Positions 43,314 to 51,893 of a stretch of DNA of 64,000 bases are shown piece by piece. The position numbers and the translations under genes were made by a program. The notes below the pieces were generated by a model that saw nothing but the letters and a program-made list of their open reading frames with translations, was not told where the DNA came from and ran no database searches. The stretch's first letter is position 1, and each line of letters opens with the position of its first letter. Source of the stretch: Erythrobacter sp. YJ-T3-07 (GTDB taxonomy: Bacteria; Pseudomonadota; Alphaproteobacteria; Sphingomonadales; Sphingomonadaceae); NCBI RefSeq assembly GCF_015999305.1, contig NZ_JAEAGP010000001.1, positions 1,860,001 through 1,924,000 on the forward strand. Direction: 5' to 3'.

Positions 43314-43393
43314 CTGCATATCCTCGATAATGCGAAACGCGAATTGCGCCGCAATTCCGGGCTTTATGCTTCCCCCTGCATATTCCTGCATAT
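43314..43393. repeat. Three CTGCATAT repeats beside attR
   Basis: CTGCATAT occurs at 43314-43321, 43376-43383 and 43386-43393. The last two start 10 bases apart, about one helical turn, just outside the attR core. They are candidate arm-type binding sites for the integrase or excisionase. Confidence 0.45.
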
Positions 43394-43398
43394 GGTAT

Positions 43399-43413
43399 AT
43401 GGCGGACAGGGTG
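43399..43413 (+). repeat. attR of the integrated element
   Basis: ATGGCGGACAGGGTG, identical to attL. It covers the CCA end, discriminator, acceptor 3' strand and the first T-stem bases of tRNA-Ser, so insertion keeps the tRNA complete. Confidence 0.8.
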
Positions 43414-43489
43414 GGATTCGAACCCACGGTGAGCGTAAACCCACGGCGGTTTTCAAGACCGCTGCCTTAAACCACTCGGCCACCTGTCC
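43400..43489 (-). tRNA. tRNA-Ser (UGA anticodon)
   Basis: A 90-base serine tRNA. The acceptor stem is GGACAGG paired with CCTGTCC, with discriminator G and an encoded CCA end (43400-43402). The anticodon arm GCGGT-CTTGAAA-ACCGC contains TGA. A long variable arm follows, and the T-loop TTCGAAT is canonical. Its 3' end is the attachment site of the integrated element. Confidence 0.95.
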
Positions 43490-43605
43490 GCACTGGGAAT
43501 GTCGGCTAACGCTTCATCGCGCGTTTGTCACTCTCCGGCACGCTGGCTAGGCCCACCTTATCTAAGTCATTGGCGAGTCATGTGGGGTGTGACACAGATA
43601 CCGGC

Positions 43606-44625
43606 ATGAGTTTGCGCCGCTCCCTCCTCCCCCTCGCCGCGTGCTTCGCCGCGCTTGCCGCAACTCCTGCCGCCGCGCAGGACATGCCTTTCGATGCCTA
43701 CATGCAGCTGGTTATCGCCAAGGCGCGTGCCCAGGGGGTGAGCGAGGATACGATACGGCGGATGACCTCGGACCTCACGCCCAATCCGCGCGTGATCGAG
43801 CTCGACCAGTCGCAGCCCGGCTCGTCCTCGTCGCCCGGATATCCACCGCTGAGGCCCTATCTGGACCGTCACGTCGACAATGCGCGGATCGGCGGCGGGC
43901 GCTCGGTCTACAACGAGACCACCTACCTCCACGATCGCATCCGCCAGCAATACGGCGTGCCGCCCGAGATCATCATCGCGATCTGGGGGCACGAGACCAA
44001 TTACGGCGGCTATCGCGGCAATTTCGATCTCGCCCGCTCGCTCGCCACGCTGGCGTGGGAAGGGCGTCGGCGCGAGCTGTTCGAGAGCGAGTTCATTGCG
44101 CTGCTCAAGGTGGCGGACAAAGGCTATTCGCGCGAACGGCTGGTCGGCAGCTGGGCGGGTGCCTTCGGCAATCCGCAATTCCTGCCGAGCGTCTATCTGC
44201 GCCTCGCCACCGATGGCGATGGTGACGGGATGGCGAACATCTTCACCAACCAGGCCGACACGATGGCCTCGATCGCGCGCTATTTCCAGGATGCGGGCTG
44301 GCGGCCCGGAATTCCGTGGGGCGTGGGCGCAAGCGTGCCCTCGGGCTTCGATGTCGATGCCTACCGCACCCAACTGGTCGCCCCGGTCTGCCCGCGCGTG
44401 CACGAGCGGCACAGCCAGTGGAAGACGGTGGAGGAATGGCGCGCGCTGGGCGTTACGCCGCATCGCAGCCTGCCGCCCGGCACGCTCACCAGCTTGTTCC
44501 AGCCCGACGGGCCGGGAACTCCTGCGTGGCTGTTAACCTCAAATTATCGCGTTATCCTCGAATATAACTGCTCCAATTACTACGCCATGAGTGTGGGGCT
44601 GCTAGCCGATGAGATTGCCCGGTAA
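43606..44625 (+). CDS. Lytic murein transglycosylase (MltB-like)
   Basis: A 339-residue periplasmic enzyme with a signal peptide (LLPLAACFAALAATPAAA). The SLT/MltB-type domain has the catalytic Glu130 in IWGHETNYGGYRG, followed by SWAGAFGNPQFLPSVY, where the usual Gln of GAMGQ is Asn. It cleaves glycan strands to form 1,6-anhydromuramic ends. The start at 43606 gives the signal peptide. Its end overlaps the RlpA-like gene by 17 bases, suggesting joint expression. Confidence 0.88.
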   Translation: MSLRRSLLPLAACFAALAATPAAAQDMPFDAYMQLVIAKARAQGVSEDTIRRMTSDLTPNPRVIELDQSQPGSSSSPGYPPLRPYLDRHVDNARIGGGRSVYNETTYLHDRIRQQYGVPPEIIIAIWGHETNYGGYRGNFDLARSLATLAWEGRRRELFESEFIALLKVADKGYSRERLVGSWAGAFGNPQFLPSVYLRLATDGDGDGMANIFTNQADTMASIARYFQDAGWRPGIPWGVGASVPSGFDVDAYRTQLVAPVCPRVHERHSQWKTVEEWRALGVTPHRSLPPGTLTSLFQPDGPGTPAWLLTSNYRVILEYNCSNYYAMSVGLLADEIAR

Positions 44626-45796
44626 CCTCCGGATTTTGGGAATTGCGTTTGGTCTGATCGCCAGCCTTTCCGCCTGTTCGGGCGGGGGAGGGAGCGGCGA
44701 TCTGGCGCCCAATGCAGATTACTACGCGGTCGATCGCGCCGCGCCGACGCCTGTCGGTGCGATCAATGGCCCGCAGGCGGATTACCCGCAGGTGCTGGGC
44801 GAGCCCTATGTGGTCGACGGACAGACCTACACCCCGGCAGACGTACTCAGCTACGATGCGGTCGGCTATGCGACGATCGATGACGCTGCCGGGCCGGGCA
44901 TCACCATTTCGCACAAGACCCTGCCGCTGCCAAGCTATGTCGAGCTGACCTCGCTCGACACCGGGCGCACCATCCTGGCGCGTGCGGAACGGCGCGGGCC
45001 GATGACGTCGAGCCGGATTCTCGGCCTGTCACCCGGTGCCGCGCAGGAACTTGGCGCGGGCGAGGGCGCTCCGATTCGGGTTCGCCGGGTCAATCCGCCC
45101 GAATACGAACGCGCGGCCCTGCGCTCCGGCCAGCCCGCCGGATCGCGGCTCGATACGCCCGACACGCTGCTGGCGGTGCTGCGCAAGCAATTGCCTGCCA
45201 CCGGATCGGTCAGCCTTGCGCGAGCCGACGCGCGCAGTACCTCGGCACGACCCAGCGGCGCGGCGGACACAGATTACCGCACGGTGGAGCGCGAATTCGA
45301 CACGACCTTCGCCGAAGTCGACCCGGGGCCGTCCAGTGCGGTCGCCGACGCATTCGAGGAATATGAGACGCTTCCGCCCGCTCCTGCGGCGCCAACCCGC
45401 TACGCGCTCGCCCCGATCGGGGAAACGCCGACCGGGGCAGGGCGTCCCGCGCCGGTCGAGGTCGCGCGGATGGAAACGCCGCGCCCGGCCCCTGCGCCGC
45501 GCGCCACGCCGCCGCCCGCACGAGCGACGCCTGCGCCGCCCGTCACGCGCTCCGTACCTGCGCGAACGACGCAATCGACCGCCAGACGCGGCCGTTACGT
45601 CATCCAGGTCGCGTCATTCTCCAGCAAGAACAATGCGATCGAAGCGGCCGACAAGCTGGGCGGATTCGTGGTCCAGTCGGGCCGCTTCTACCGCGTGCGC
45701 ACGGGGCCCTTCGCGAGCCGTGGAGAAGCCGATGCCGCCCTCGCCAGCGCGCGCCGGGTCGGCTATAGGGACGCCTTCATAGACACGAGCGAATAG
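44609..45796 (+). CDS. RlpA-like lipoprotein with SPOR domain, altered active site
   Basis: A 395-residue protein with lipoprotein signal (LIASLSAC). A double-psi beta-barrel region (about 80-165) keeps SHKTLPLPSYVELTSLDTGR and the LSPGAAQELG end. However, the normal INDRGPF is RAERRGPM, and the upstream G-E/FD region is replaced, so the known catalytic Glu and Asp of RlpA are missing. A long Pro/Ala linker leads to a C-terminal SPOR domain (GRYVIQVASFSSKNNAIEAA) that targets denuded septal glycan. It is probably a septum-binding, catalytically inactive relative. Confidence 0.82.
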   Translation: MRLPGNLRILGIAFGLIASLSACSGGGGSGDLAPNADYYAVDRAAPTPVGAINGPQADYPQVLGEPYVVDGQTYTPADVLSYDAVGYATIDDAAGPGITISHKTLPLPSYVELTSLDTGRTILARAERRGPMTSSRILGLSPGAAQELGAGEGAPIRVRRVNPPEYERAALRSGQPAGSRLDTPDTLLAVLRKQLPATGSVSLARADARSTSARPSGAADTDYRTVEREFDTTFAEVDPGPSSAVADAFEEYETLPPAPAAPTRYALAPIGETPTGAGRPAPVEVARMETPRPAPAPRATPPPARATPAPPVTRSVPARTTQSTARRGRYVIQVASFSSKNNAIEAADKLGGFVVQSGRFYRVRTGPFASRGEADAALASARRVGYRDAFIDTSE

Positions 45797-45849
45797 CGGC
45801 TGCGCCGATCCCCCGACGGCGCAAACTCGCCGTAGCAGGAGCAACCGCA

Positions 45850-47016
45850 TTGTCTTCATCTCTGGTGAACCGGGCCCGGGTAGTGGGTTTTCTCGCCGCC
45901 CTGTCGCTCGCGTTGCCAACCGGGCTCAGCGCCCAGCCTTCGCCCCCGACCCCCGAACAGGCGCCGATCGCCTACATGATCGATCTGTCGAGCGGACAGA
46001 CGCTCTATGCGCGCGATATCGACCGCCGCTTCGTCCCCGCGTCGATCACCAAGGTGATGACCACGCTGGTGGCGTTCGACATGCTCGCCGATGGCAAGCT
46101 GCGGCGCGACCAGCGCATGCCCTATCGCGACGCCAGCTTCGACGAATGGCATCGCAAGGGATCGACGCTGTTCCTCCCGCGCCGTGCGCGGCCCTCGGTG
46201 AACGAGCTGCTGATCGGGATCACCACGGTCTCTGCCAATGACGCAGCGGTCGTGCTGGCCGAAGGCGCGGCGGGCAGCGTGGACAAGTGGACCGCGCGGA
46301 TGAACGCCACCGCCCGTTCCATCGGCATGCACGACAGCTATTTCGGGACGCCCAATGGCTGGCCGGACGAGGGGCATACCTTCACCAGTGCACGCGATCT
46401 GGGGCTGCTGGCAAAGCGGATCATCCGCGGCCATCCAGACTTTTTCGACTATTACTACGGTCGCACCGGGCTGAAGGCCTACGGCATCGCGCAGGACAAT
46501 CACGATCCGATCACCGGCCGGGTGGACGGCGCGGACGGGTTGAAGACCGGCTATACCGATCAGGCGGGCTACGGCTTCCTCGGCACGGCGGAGCGCGACG
46601 GACGGCGGCTGGTGATGGTGGTTGCGGGGGCCGATCGCGGCCAGGTGCGCAACCGGGCCGCGCGCGATTTCATCGAATGGGGTTTCGACGCGTTCGACAG
46701 CACCCTGCTGGTCAGGAAAGGCAAGCCTGCCGCCACCGCGCAGGTTCAGAACGGCGCGGTCGACCAGCTGCCGCTGGTGGCGGCGCAGGATATCCGCGTC
46801 GCGACCCCGCGCGGCGACGGTGCACGGCCTGAACTCACGGTCCGCTACGACGGGCCGCTGCGGGCTCCAATCGCCAAGGGCGAAGCGGTCGCCACGCTGG
46901 AGATCGCGGTGCCGGGGATGGAGCGTTCCACCCTGCCGCTCTACGCCGCGCGCGACGTGCCCGAGGCAGGCCTGTTCCAGCGGATCGGCAACGGTTTTGC
47001 CGGGCTGTTCCGGTGA
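45850..47016 (+). CDS. D-alanyl-D-alanine carboxypeptidase (PBP5/6 family)
   Basis: A low-molecular-mass penicillin-binding protein that trims pentapeptides. The active-site SxxK is Ser65-Ile-Thr-Lys68 (PASITKVM), SxN is in TTVSANDAAV (about 128) and KTG is in GLKTGYTD (about 232). A signal peptide is at the N-terminus, and a C-terminal beta domain ends in an amphipathic helix (LFQRIGNGFAGLF) that anchors these proteins to the membrane. The start is TTG at 45850 with AGGAG 8 bases away. It is followed directly by tmk. Confidence 0.9.
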   Translation: MSSSLVNRARVVGFLAALSLALPTGLSAQPSPPTPEQAPIAYMIDLSSGQTLYARDIDRRFVPASITKVMTTLVAFDMLADGKLRRDQRMPYRDASFDEWHRKGSTLFLPRRARPSVNELLIGITTVSANDAAVVLAEGAAGSVDKWTARMNATARSIGMHDSYFGTPNGWPDEGHTFTSARDLGLLAKRIIRGHPDFFDYYYGRTGLKAYGIAQDNHDPITGRVDGADGLKTGYTDQAGYGFLGTAERDGRRLVMVVAGADRGQVRNRAARDFIEWGFDAFDSTLLVRKGKPAATAQVQNGAVDQLPLVAAQDIRVATPRGDGARPELTVRYDGPLRAPIAKGEAVATLEIAVPGMERSTLPLYAARDVPEAGLFQRIGNGFAGLFR

Positions 47017-47660
47017 CGCATCACGACATCAAGGCGCGCTTCATCGCGTTCGAGGGCGGCGAGGGCGTCGGCAAGTCGACCCAGGCGAAACGGCTGGTCG
47101 AAGCGCTCGCGAATCGCGGGATCGACGCGCTGCTGACGCGTGAGCCGGGCGGCACCACCGGGGCGGAAATGATCCGCAAGCTGCTGCTCGAACCGCCGGG
47201 CACCGGCTGGCGCGTACAGGCCGAAGCGCTGCTTTTCGCCGCCGCCCGGTCGGACCATGTGGCCAAGGCGATCAAGCCCGCTCTGATGGCGGGCCGCTGG
47301 GTTGTGTGCGACCGCTTCGTATTGTCGAGCCGCGCCTATCAGGGCCTCGCCGGGGGCCTCGGCGATGAAGAAGTGCGCACGCTCCACCAGATCGGCAGCG
47401 GCGGCTTGCTGCCGTGTCGGACCTTCCTGCTCGAAGCGCCGGGCGACGACGTGGCCGAGAGGCTGCGCAAGCGCGACGGGGACGAGGTGGACGCCATCGG
47501 CGGGCGCGATGCGCGCTATCACGCGGATGTCGCGCGCGGCTTCGCCGGGCTGGCGCAGGATGACGACACCATCATCCAGATCGATGCATCGGGCAGCGCC
47601 GACGCGGTTCACGAAGCGGTGATGAGGGAGCTTGCTCCGCTGCTCGTCGGCGAAGCGTGA
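47013..47660 (+). CDS. tmk: Thymidylate kinase
   Basis: Phosphorylates dTMP to dTDP (EC 2.7.4.9). The 215-residue product has the P-loop FEGGEGVGKSTQAK and the DR(Y/F/H) motif in VVCDRFVLSSRAYQG. The lid region carries LRKRDGDEVDAI. The start is GTG at 47013, overlapping the dacC-type gene stop, and the stop overlaps holB. The tmk-holB-metG-tatD order is common in proteobacteria. Confidence 0.95.
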   Translation: MTHHDIKARFIAFEGGEGVGKSTQAKRLVEALANRGIDALLTREPGGTTGAEMIRKLLLEPPGTGWRVQAEALLFAAARSDHVAKAIKPALMAGRWVVCDRFVLSSRAYQGLAGGLGDEEVRTLHQIGSGGLLPCRTFLLEAPGDDVAERLRKRDGDEVDAIGGRDARYHADVARGFAGLAQDDDTIIQIDASGSADAVHEAVMRELAPLLVGEA

Positions 47661-48616
47661 ACGATCATCACGCCCCCCAATGGCGCGAATGGCGCGCCGC
47701 GCTCGCCAGTCCGCGCATGCACCACGCGTGGATTCTCGCGGGCAAGAAGGGGCTGGGCAAGCACGACTTCGCCTTCGCCGCCGCGCGCGAACTGGTCGCG
47801 ATCGGGCGCGATACGCCGGTGGCGGATAACGACCCCGACATCCAACTGCTGACCCACCTGCCCAAGGACGACAAGGAAGCGAAGAAGGCGGAGAAGGGCG
47901 AGGCTTTCGAAACCAAGCGCAATATTTCGATCGATCAGATTCGCGCGATGCAGGCGCGGCTGACCACGCGGCCGACGCTGGGCGCCTTTCGCGCGATCAT
48001 CATCGAACCGGCGGACGATCTTGAGCGCAGCGCGGCCAACGCGCTGCTCAAGAGCCTGGAGGAACCGCCGGCGGGCACGTTCTTCCTGCTGGTGACCCAT
48101 CGCCCCGGCCTGCTTCTGCCCACGATCCGTTCGCGCGCCCGGATTCTCCGGTTCAATCCACTGTCCATGGGCGCGGTAGAGGATGCCCTGCGCGCCGCCG
48201 GCGACCATGCCGACCCGGCCGAGATCGCGCTGGCCGCGCGTGCCAGTGGCGGAGCGCCGGGGGCCGCGCTGTCGTTCATCGCGCAGGACCTGGCCCCCGC
48301 GGAGGCGCTGATGCGCCAGATCGCGAGCGAGGGAGATCCGGCTTTCGTGCTGCGCGGCAAACTGGGCGAAGAAATCGGCGCGCGGCCCGACCGGGCGCGG
48401 CTGTCCGCCACGCTCGACCTCGCGCGCACCGTGTTGGCGCAAAAGCTGGAAACGCCCGACTCGATCGACATTCCCGCTCTGGTCGACGCGCATGCCCGTT
48501 TGGTGACGATCTCCGGCCAGGCGCGAAGCTATAATTTCGACCCCGGTTTCCTCGCGATGGAAATCGGCACCTTGCTCGCTTCGGCTGCGCCGAATAGAGC
48601 CGCTTCCGATGGCTGA
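47657..48616 (+). CDS. holB: DNA polymerase III delta' subunit
   Basis: A clamp-loader subunit of 319 residues. The N-terminal AAA+ domain shows HHAWILAGKKGLGKHDFAFA (P-loop), IRAMQARLTTRPTLGAFRAI and the sensor region NALLKSLEEPPAGTFFLLVT. The family's zinc Cys cluster is not seen, which is usual for alphaproteobacteria. The start is GTG, overlapping tmk; the end overlaps metG by 8 bases. Confidence 0.92.
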   Translation: MNDHHAPQWREWRAALASPRMHHAWILAGKKGLGKHDFAFAAARELVAIGRDTPVADNDPDIQLLTHLPKDDKEAKKAEKGEAFETKRNISIDQIRAMQARLTTRPTLGAFRAIIIEPADDLERSAANALLKSLEEPPAGTFFLLVTHRPGLLLPTIRSRARILRFNPLSMGAVEDALRAAGDHADPAEIALAARASGGAPGAALSFIAQDLAPAEALMRQIASEGDPAFVLRGKLGEEIGARPDRARLSATLDLARTVLAQKLETPDSIDIPALVDAHARLVTISGQARSYNFDPGFLAMEIGTLLASAAPNRAASDG

Positions 48617-50171
48617 ACCCTACTACATTACCACCGCGATCCATTACCCCAACGGCAAGCCGCATATCGGCCACGCCTACGAAACGGTCGCTGCCGACGT
48701 AATCGCGCGATTCCAGCGCCTGAACGGCCGCGATGTGCGGTTCCAGACGGGCACGGACGAGCATGGGCTGAAGATGGCCCGCAAGGCGGAGGAGCAGGGC
48801 AAGACCCCGCGCGAACTCGCCGACGAGATGAGCGGCTATTTCCGCGACCTGTTCGACCGGCTGAACATTTCCTACGACCGCTTCATCCGCACCACCGAAG
48901 CGGGGCACCACACCGCCAGCCAGGCGCTGTGGCGCAGGATGGAAGCCAATGGCGACCTCTATCTCGACCGTTACGAGGGCTGGTATTCGGTTCGCGACGA
49001 AGCTTTCTACGACGAGAAGGAGCTGGTCGAAGGGGAAGGGGGAGAGAAACTTTCCCCGCAGGGCACTCCGGTCGAATGGACCGTTGAGGAAAGCTGGTTC
49101 TTCCGCCTGTCGAAATACCAGGACAAGCTGCTCGACCTCTATGCATCGCAGCCGGATTTCATCCAGCCCGACAGCCGCCGCAACGAAGTGATGCGCTTCG
49201 TCGAAGGCGGCCTGCGCGATCTTTCGGTCAGCCGCACCAGCTTCGACTGGGGGGTGCAGGTGCCCGGCGCGGAAGACCACGTGATGTACGTGTGGGTCGA
49301 CGCGCTGACCAACTACATCAGCGGGCTCGGCTACCCGGAAGAGGGCGCGGACTGGAAATACTGGCCCGCCGACCTTCACCTGATCGGCAAGGACATCATC
49401 CGCTTCCACACGGTCTACTGGCCGGCCTTCCTGATGAGCGCGGGGGTGGAGCTGCCCAAGCAGGTCTATGGCCACGGCTTCCTGCTCAACCGCGGGCAGA
49501 AGGAATCGAAGTCGCTCGGCAATGTGACCGATCCGAACATGCTGGCCGAACAGTTCGGCGTGGACGCGCTGCGGTATTTCCTGATGCGCGAAATCGCCTT
49601 CGGGCAGGATGGCAGCTATTCCCCCGATGCGATCGTCACCCGCGCCAATGCGGAGCTGGCCAACAGCTTCGGCAACCTCGCGCAGCGCACGCTTTCGATG
49701 ATCTCCAAGAACCTCGACGGCGAACTGGGTGCCTATTCGCCCGCAGGCGATGACAAGACGCTGCTGACCACGGTGCAGGATGCCTGCCGCGAAGGTCTGC
49801 CCAAGCAGTTCGAGAAGCTCGCCTTCTCGACCGGGATCGAGGCGTGGATGAAGGCGGTCTACGCCTGCAACCAGTATGTCGACGAGCAGGCGCCGTGGGC
49901 GCTCAAGAAGACCGATCCGGAGCGGATGCGCACCGTGCTGCAGACGCTGTTCATCGCGCTGCGAGACCTCGCCATCGCGATCCAGCCTGTGATTCCGGAG
50001 AAAGCGGACCACCTGCTGACCATGCTGGGAATTGCCGAGGACGCGCGAACTTTCGAGGATCTGGCCGATGAGGGCTGGTATGGCGCGCTGGTGCGCACCG
50101 GATACCGCGTCGCACCGCCGAGCCCGCTATTCCCCCGCCTCGAACTGCCAGAGGCTGAGGACGCAGGCTGA
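48609..50171 (+). CDS. metG: Methionyl-tRNA synthetase
   Basis: A class I synthetase (EC 6.1.1.10) of 520 residues. The HIGH motif is GKPHIGHAYE (about 18-24) and the KMSKS-type loop is QKESKSLGN (about 299-305). Zinc-ligand Cys are absent and there is no C-terminal dimerisation/tRNA-binding domain, as in the shorter alphaproteobacterial form. The anticodon-binding helix bundle fills the C-terminal third. Overlaps at both ends support an operon. Confidence 0.95.
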   Translation: MAEPYYITTAIHYPNGKPHIGHAYETVAADVIARFQRLNGRDVRFQTGTDEHGLKMARKAEEQGKTPRELADEMSGYFRDLFDRLNISYDRFIRTTEAGHHTASQALWRRMEANGDLYLDRYEGWYSVRDEAFYDEKELVEGEGGEKLSPQGTPVEWTVEESWFFRLSKYQDKLLDLYASQPDFIQPDSRRNEVMRFVEGGLRDLSVSRTSFDWGVQVPGAEDHVMYVWVDALTNYISGLGYPEEGADWKYWPADLHLIGKDIIRFHTVYWPAFLMSAGVELPKQVYGHGFLLNRGQKESKSLGNVTDPNMLAEQFGVDALRYFLMREIAFGQDGSYSPDAIVTRANAELANSFGNLAQRTLSMISKNLDGELGAYSPAGDDKTLLTTVQDACREGLPKQFEKLAFSTGIEAWMKAVYACNQYVDEQAPWALKKTDPERMRTVLQTLFIALRDLAIAIQPVIPEKADHLLTMLGIAEDARTFEDLADEGWYGALVRTGYRVAPPSPLFPRLELPEAEDAG

Positions 50172-50965
50172 TGCTGATCGATAGCCACTGCCATCTCGAA
50201 TACGAAGGCCTGGTCGACGATCAGGACGCGGTGCTCTCCCGCGCCCGCGAGGCCGGGGTTCAGGGCTTCCTGAACATCTCCACCAAGCAGGACGAGTGGG
50301 ACCAGGTCGTCGCCACCGCCGCACGCGAGCCGGATGTGTGGGCGAGCGTCGGCATCCATCCGCACAATGCCGATGGCCACGCCGATCTCGCGCGCGAGAC
50401 CCTGTTCGAAGCGACGCAGCACTCCAAAGTGGTCGGGATCGGCGAGACCGGGCTCGATTACTTCTACGACAAGTCCGACCGGGCAACGCAGCAGGCGCTG
50501 TTCCGCATGCATATCGACGTCGCGCGCGAGACCGGGCTGCCGCTGATCATCCACACCCGCGATGCCGAGGATGATACCGCCGCGATCCTTGAGGAAGAGA
50601 TGGGGAAGGGGGCCTACCCCGCGCTGATCCATTGCTTCACCGCATCGGAAAGCTTCGGGCGCAAGGTGCTTGATCTGGGCCTGTCGATCTCGCTTTCCGG
50701 CATCGTCACCTTCAAGAATGCGAAGGATCTGCAGGAGGTCGCCAAGATCATTCCGACGGACCGGCTGCTGGTCGAAACCGACAGCCCGTTCCTCGCGCCC
50801 GTGCCGCATCGCGGGAAGACCTGCGAGCCGGCCTTCGTCGCCAATACCGCGCAATTCGTGGCGGATTTGCGCGAGACCAGCGTAGAGGAACTGGCCGAGC
50901 AGACCACTCACAACTTCCACGCGCTGTTCGCGAAGACGCGCCAGCAAGGCAAGGCGACGGCGTGA
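50171..50965 (+). CDS. TatD family metal-dependent DNase
   Basis: A TIM-barrel hydrolase of 264 residues. The first metal motif is IDSHCHLEYEGL, the central Glu is in IGETGLDYFY, and later His are in PLIIHTRDAED and ALIHCFTAS. The last Asp is in LLVETDSPFLAPVPHRGKTC. The group includes 3'-5' exonucleases and D-aminoacyl-tRNA deacylase-like enzymes (YcfH/TatD). The ATG overlaps the metG stop. Confidence 0.9.
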   Translation: MLIDSHCHLEYEGLVDDQDAVLSRAREAGVQGFLNISTKQDEWDQVVATAAREPDVWASVGIHPHNADGHADLARETLFEATQHSKVVGIGETGLDYFYDKSDRATQQALFRMHIDVARETGLPLIIHTRDAEDDTAAILEEEMGKGAYPALIHCFTASESFGRKVLDLGLSISLSGIVTFKNAKDLQEVAKIIPTDRLLVETDSPFLAPVPHRGKTCEPAFVANTAQFVADLRETSVEELAEQTTHNFHALFAKTRQQGKATA

Positions 50966-51729
50966 AGGTCACGCTGCTCGGCTCGGGTACGTCGACGGGC
51001 GTTCCGCGCATCAATGGCGACTGGGGTGCGTGCGATCCGTCCGAACCGCGCAACCGGCGCACGCGGGTGTCGATCGTGGTGGAGAACGACGCAGGCGCAC
51101 GCCTGCTGGTCGATACCCCGCCGGATCTGCGCGACCAGTTCCTGCGCAACAAGATCACCAATGTCGACGGCGTTTTCTGGACCCACGACCATGCCGACCA
51201 CTGCCACGGAATCGACGATCTGCGCGCGCTGCGATACGGCCGCAGCGGCCCGATCCCGGGCTATGGCGTAGAGGAGACGGTGCGCAGGCTGAAGGCGCGC
51301 TTTTCCTACGTTTTCGCGGGCGAGCATGGCTATCCCACGATCGTGAAGCTGGAGGTGCTCGACCGGCTGCGGCTGTTTGCGGGCTTCACCGTCAACTGGT
51401 GCGTGATGCCGCATGGCCCCGCGAAAAGTACCGGCTATCGCTTCGGATGTGATGACAAGTCCATCGGTTATGCCACTGATTTCAGTGAGATAACCAGCGA
51501 GATGGTGACGCTATTCAAGGGCGTGGACCTGCTGGTGTGCGATTGCCTCCGCCGGGAAGAACACCCGACCCATGCGAACCTCGCCATGGCGCTCGAGCTC
51601 GGCAAGCGCTGCAAGGTTGGCAAGATCGTCCTGACGCATCTCGATAAAAGCATGGATTACAATACTTTATCGGGCGAAGTTCCAGCAGGCGTCCAGGTCG
51701 GCTACGACGGAATGGTGGTCGCCGCGTGA
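50962..51729 (+). CDS. MBL-fold metallohydrolase (PhnP-like)
   Basis: A metallo-beta-lactamase-fold protein of 255 residues. The metal motif HxHxDH is THDHADHCHGIDDL, with a later His in MPHGPAK and HLDKSMDYNTL. The GSGTSTGVPRING start is typical of PhnP-like phosphodiesterases, usually found next to tatD. The start is GTG, overlapping tatD; its TGA overlaps the next small gene. Confidence 0.88.
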   Translation: MKVTLLGSGTSTGVPRINGDWGACDPSEPRNRRTRVSIVVENDAGARLLVDTPPDLRDQFLRNKITNVDGVFWTHDHADHCHGIDDLRALRYGRSGPIPGYGVEETVRRLKARFSYVFAGEHGYPTIVKLEVLDRLRLFAGFTVNWCVMPHGPAKSTGYRFGCDDKSIGYATDFSEITSEMVTLFKGVDLLVCDCLRREEHPTHANLAMALELGKRCKVGKIVLTHLDKSMDYNTLSGEVPAGVQVGYDGMVVAA

Positions 51730-51893
51730 ACCGGTTCGAAGTCGTCCAGGTCATCGCGCTGGTCGGCTGGCTGATCCTGGCGGTCAGCGCGTTCGCAGCG
51801 CGCGGGCTTAACTGGAAGACGTCGCTGCGCCACGCGCTTATGTGGGCCGTGATCATAACAGGGCTGATGCTGCTGATTACGATGGTGCGATAG
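51726..51893 (+). CDS. 55-residue membrane protein
   Basis: A short gene starting with GTG at 51726, overlapping the MBL gene's TGA. It encodes MNRFEVVQVIALVGWLILAV near the N-terminus and WAVIITGLMLLITMV near the C-terminus, two membrane spans joined by a basic loop (RGLNWKTSLRH). Positive charges in the loop place it in the cytosol. It overlaps the convergent MFS gene end by 17 bases. Function is unknown. Confidence 0.7.
   Translation: MNRFEVVQVIALVGWLILAVSAFAARGLNWKTSLRHALMWAVIITGLMLLITMVR

Larger units (their letters stand above)
25928..43413. mobile_element. 17.5-kb tRNA-Ser-integrated phage-derived element
   Basis: The element is bounded by 15-bp direct repeats (attL 25928-25942, attR 43399-43413) derived from the tRNA-Ser 3' end, with a tyrosine integrase next to attR. 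It holds about 20 genes, mostly leftward: early unknown genes, an HTH protein, DUF3987 primase-helicase, TerS, TerL and tape measure protein. It also carries cargo (SRAP, TonB-C, DUF2939). No portal, capsid, protease, tail tube, baseplate, holin or endolysin is recognisable. All frames look intact. It is either a defective prophage or a satellite that borrows helper structural proteins. Confidence 0.85.
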
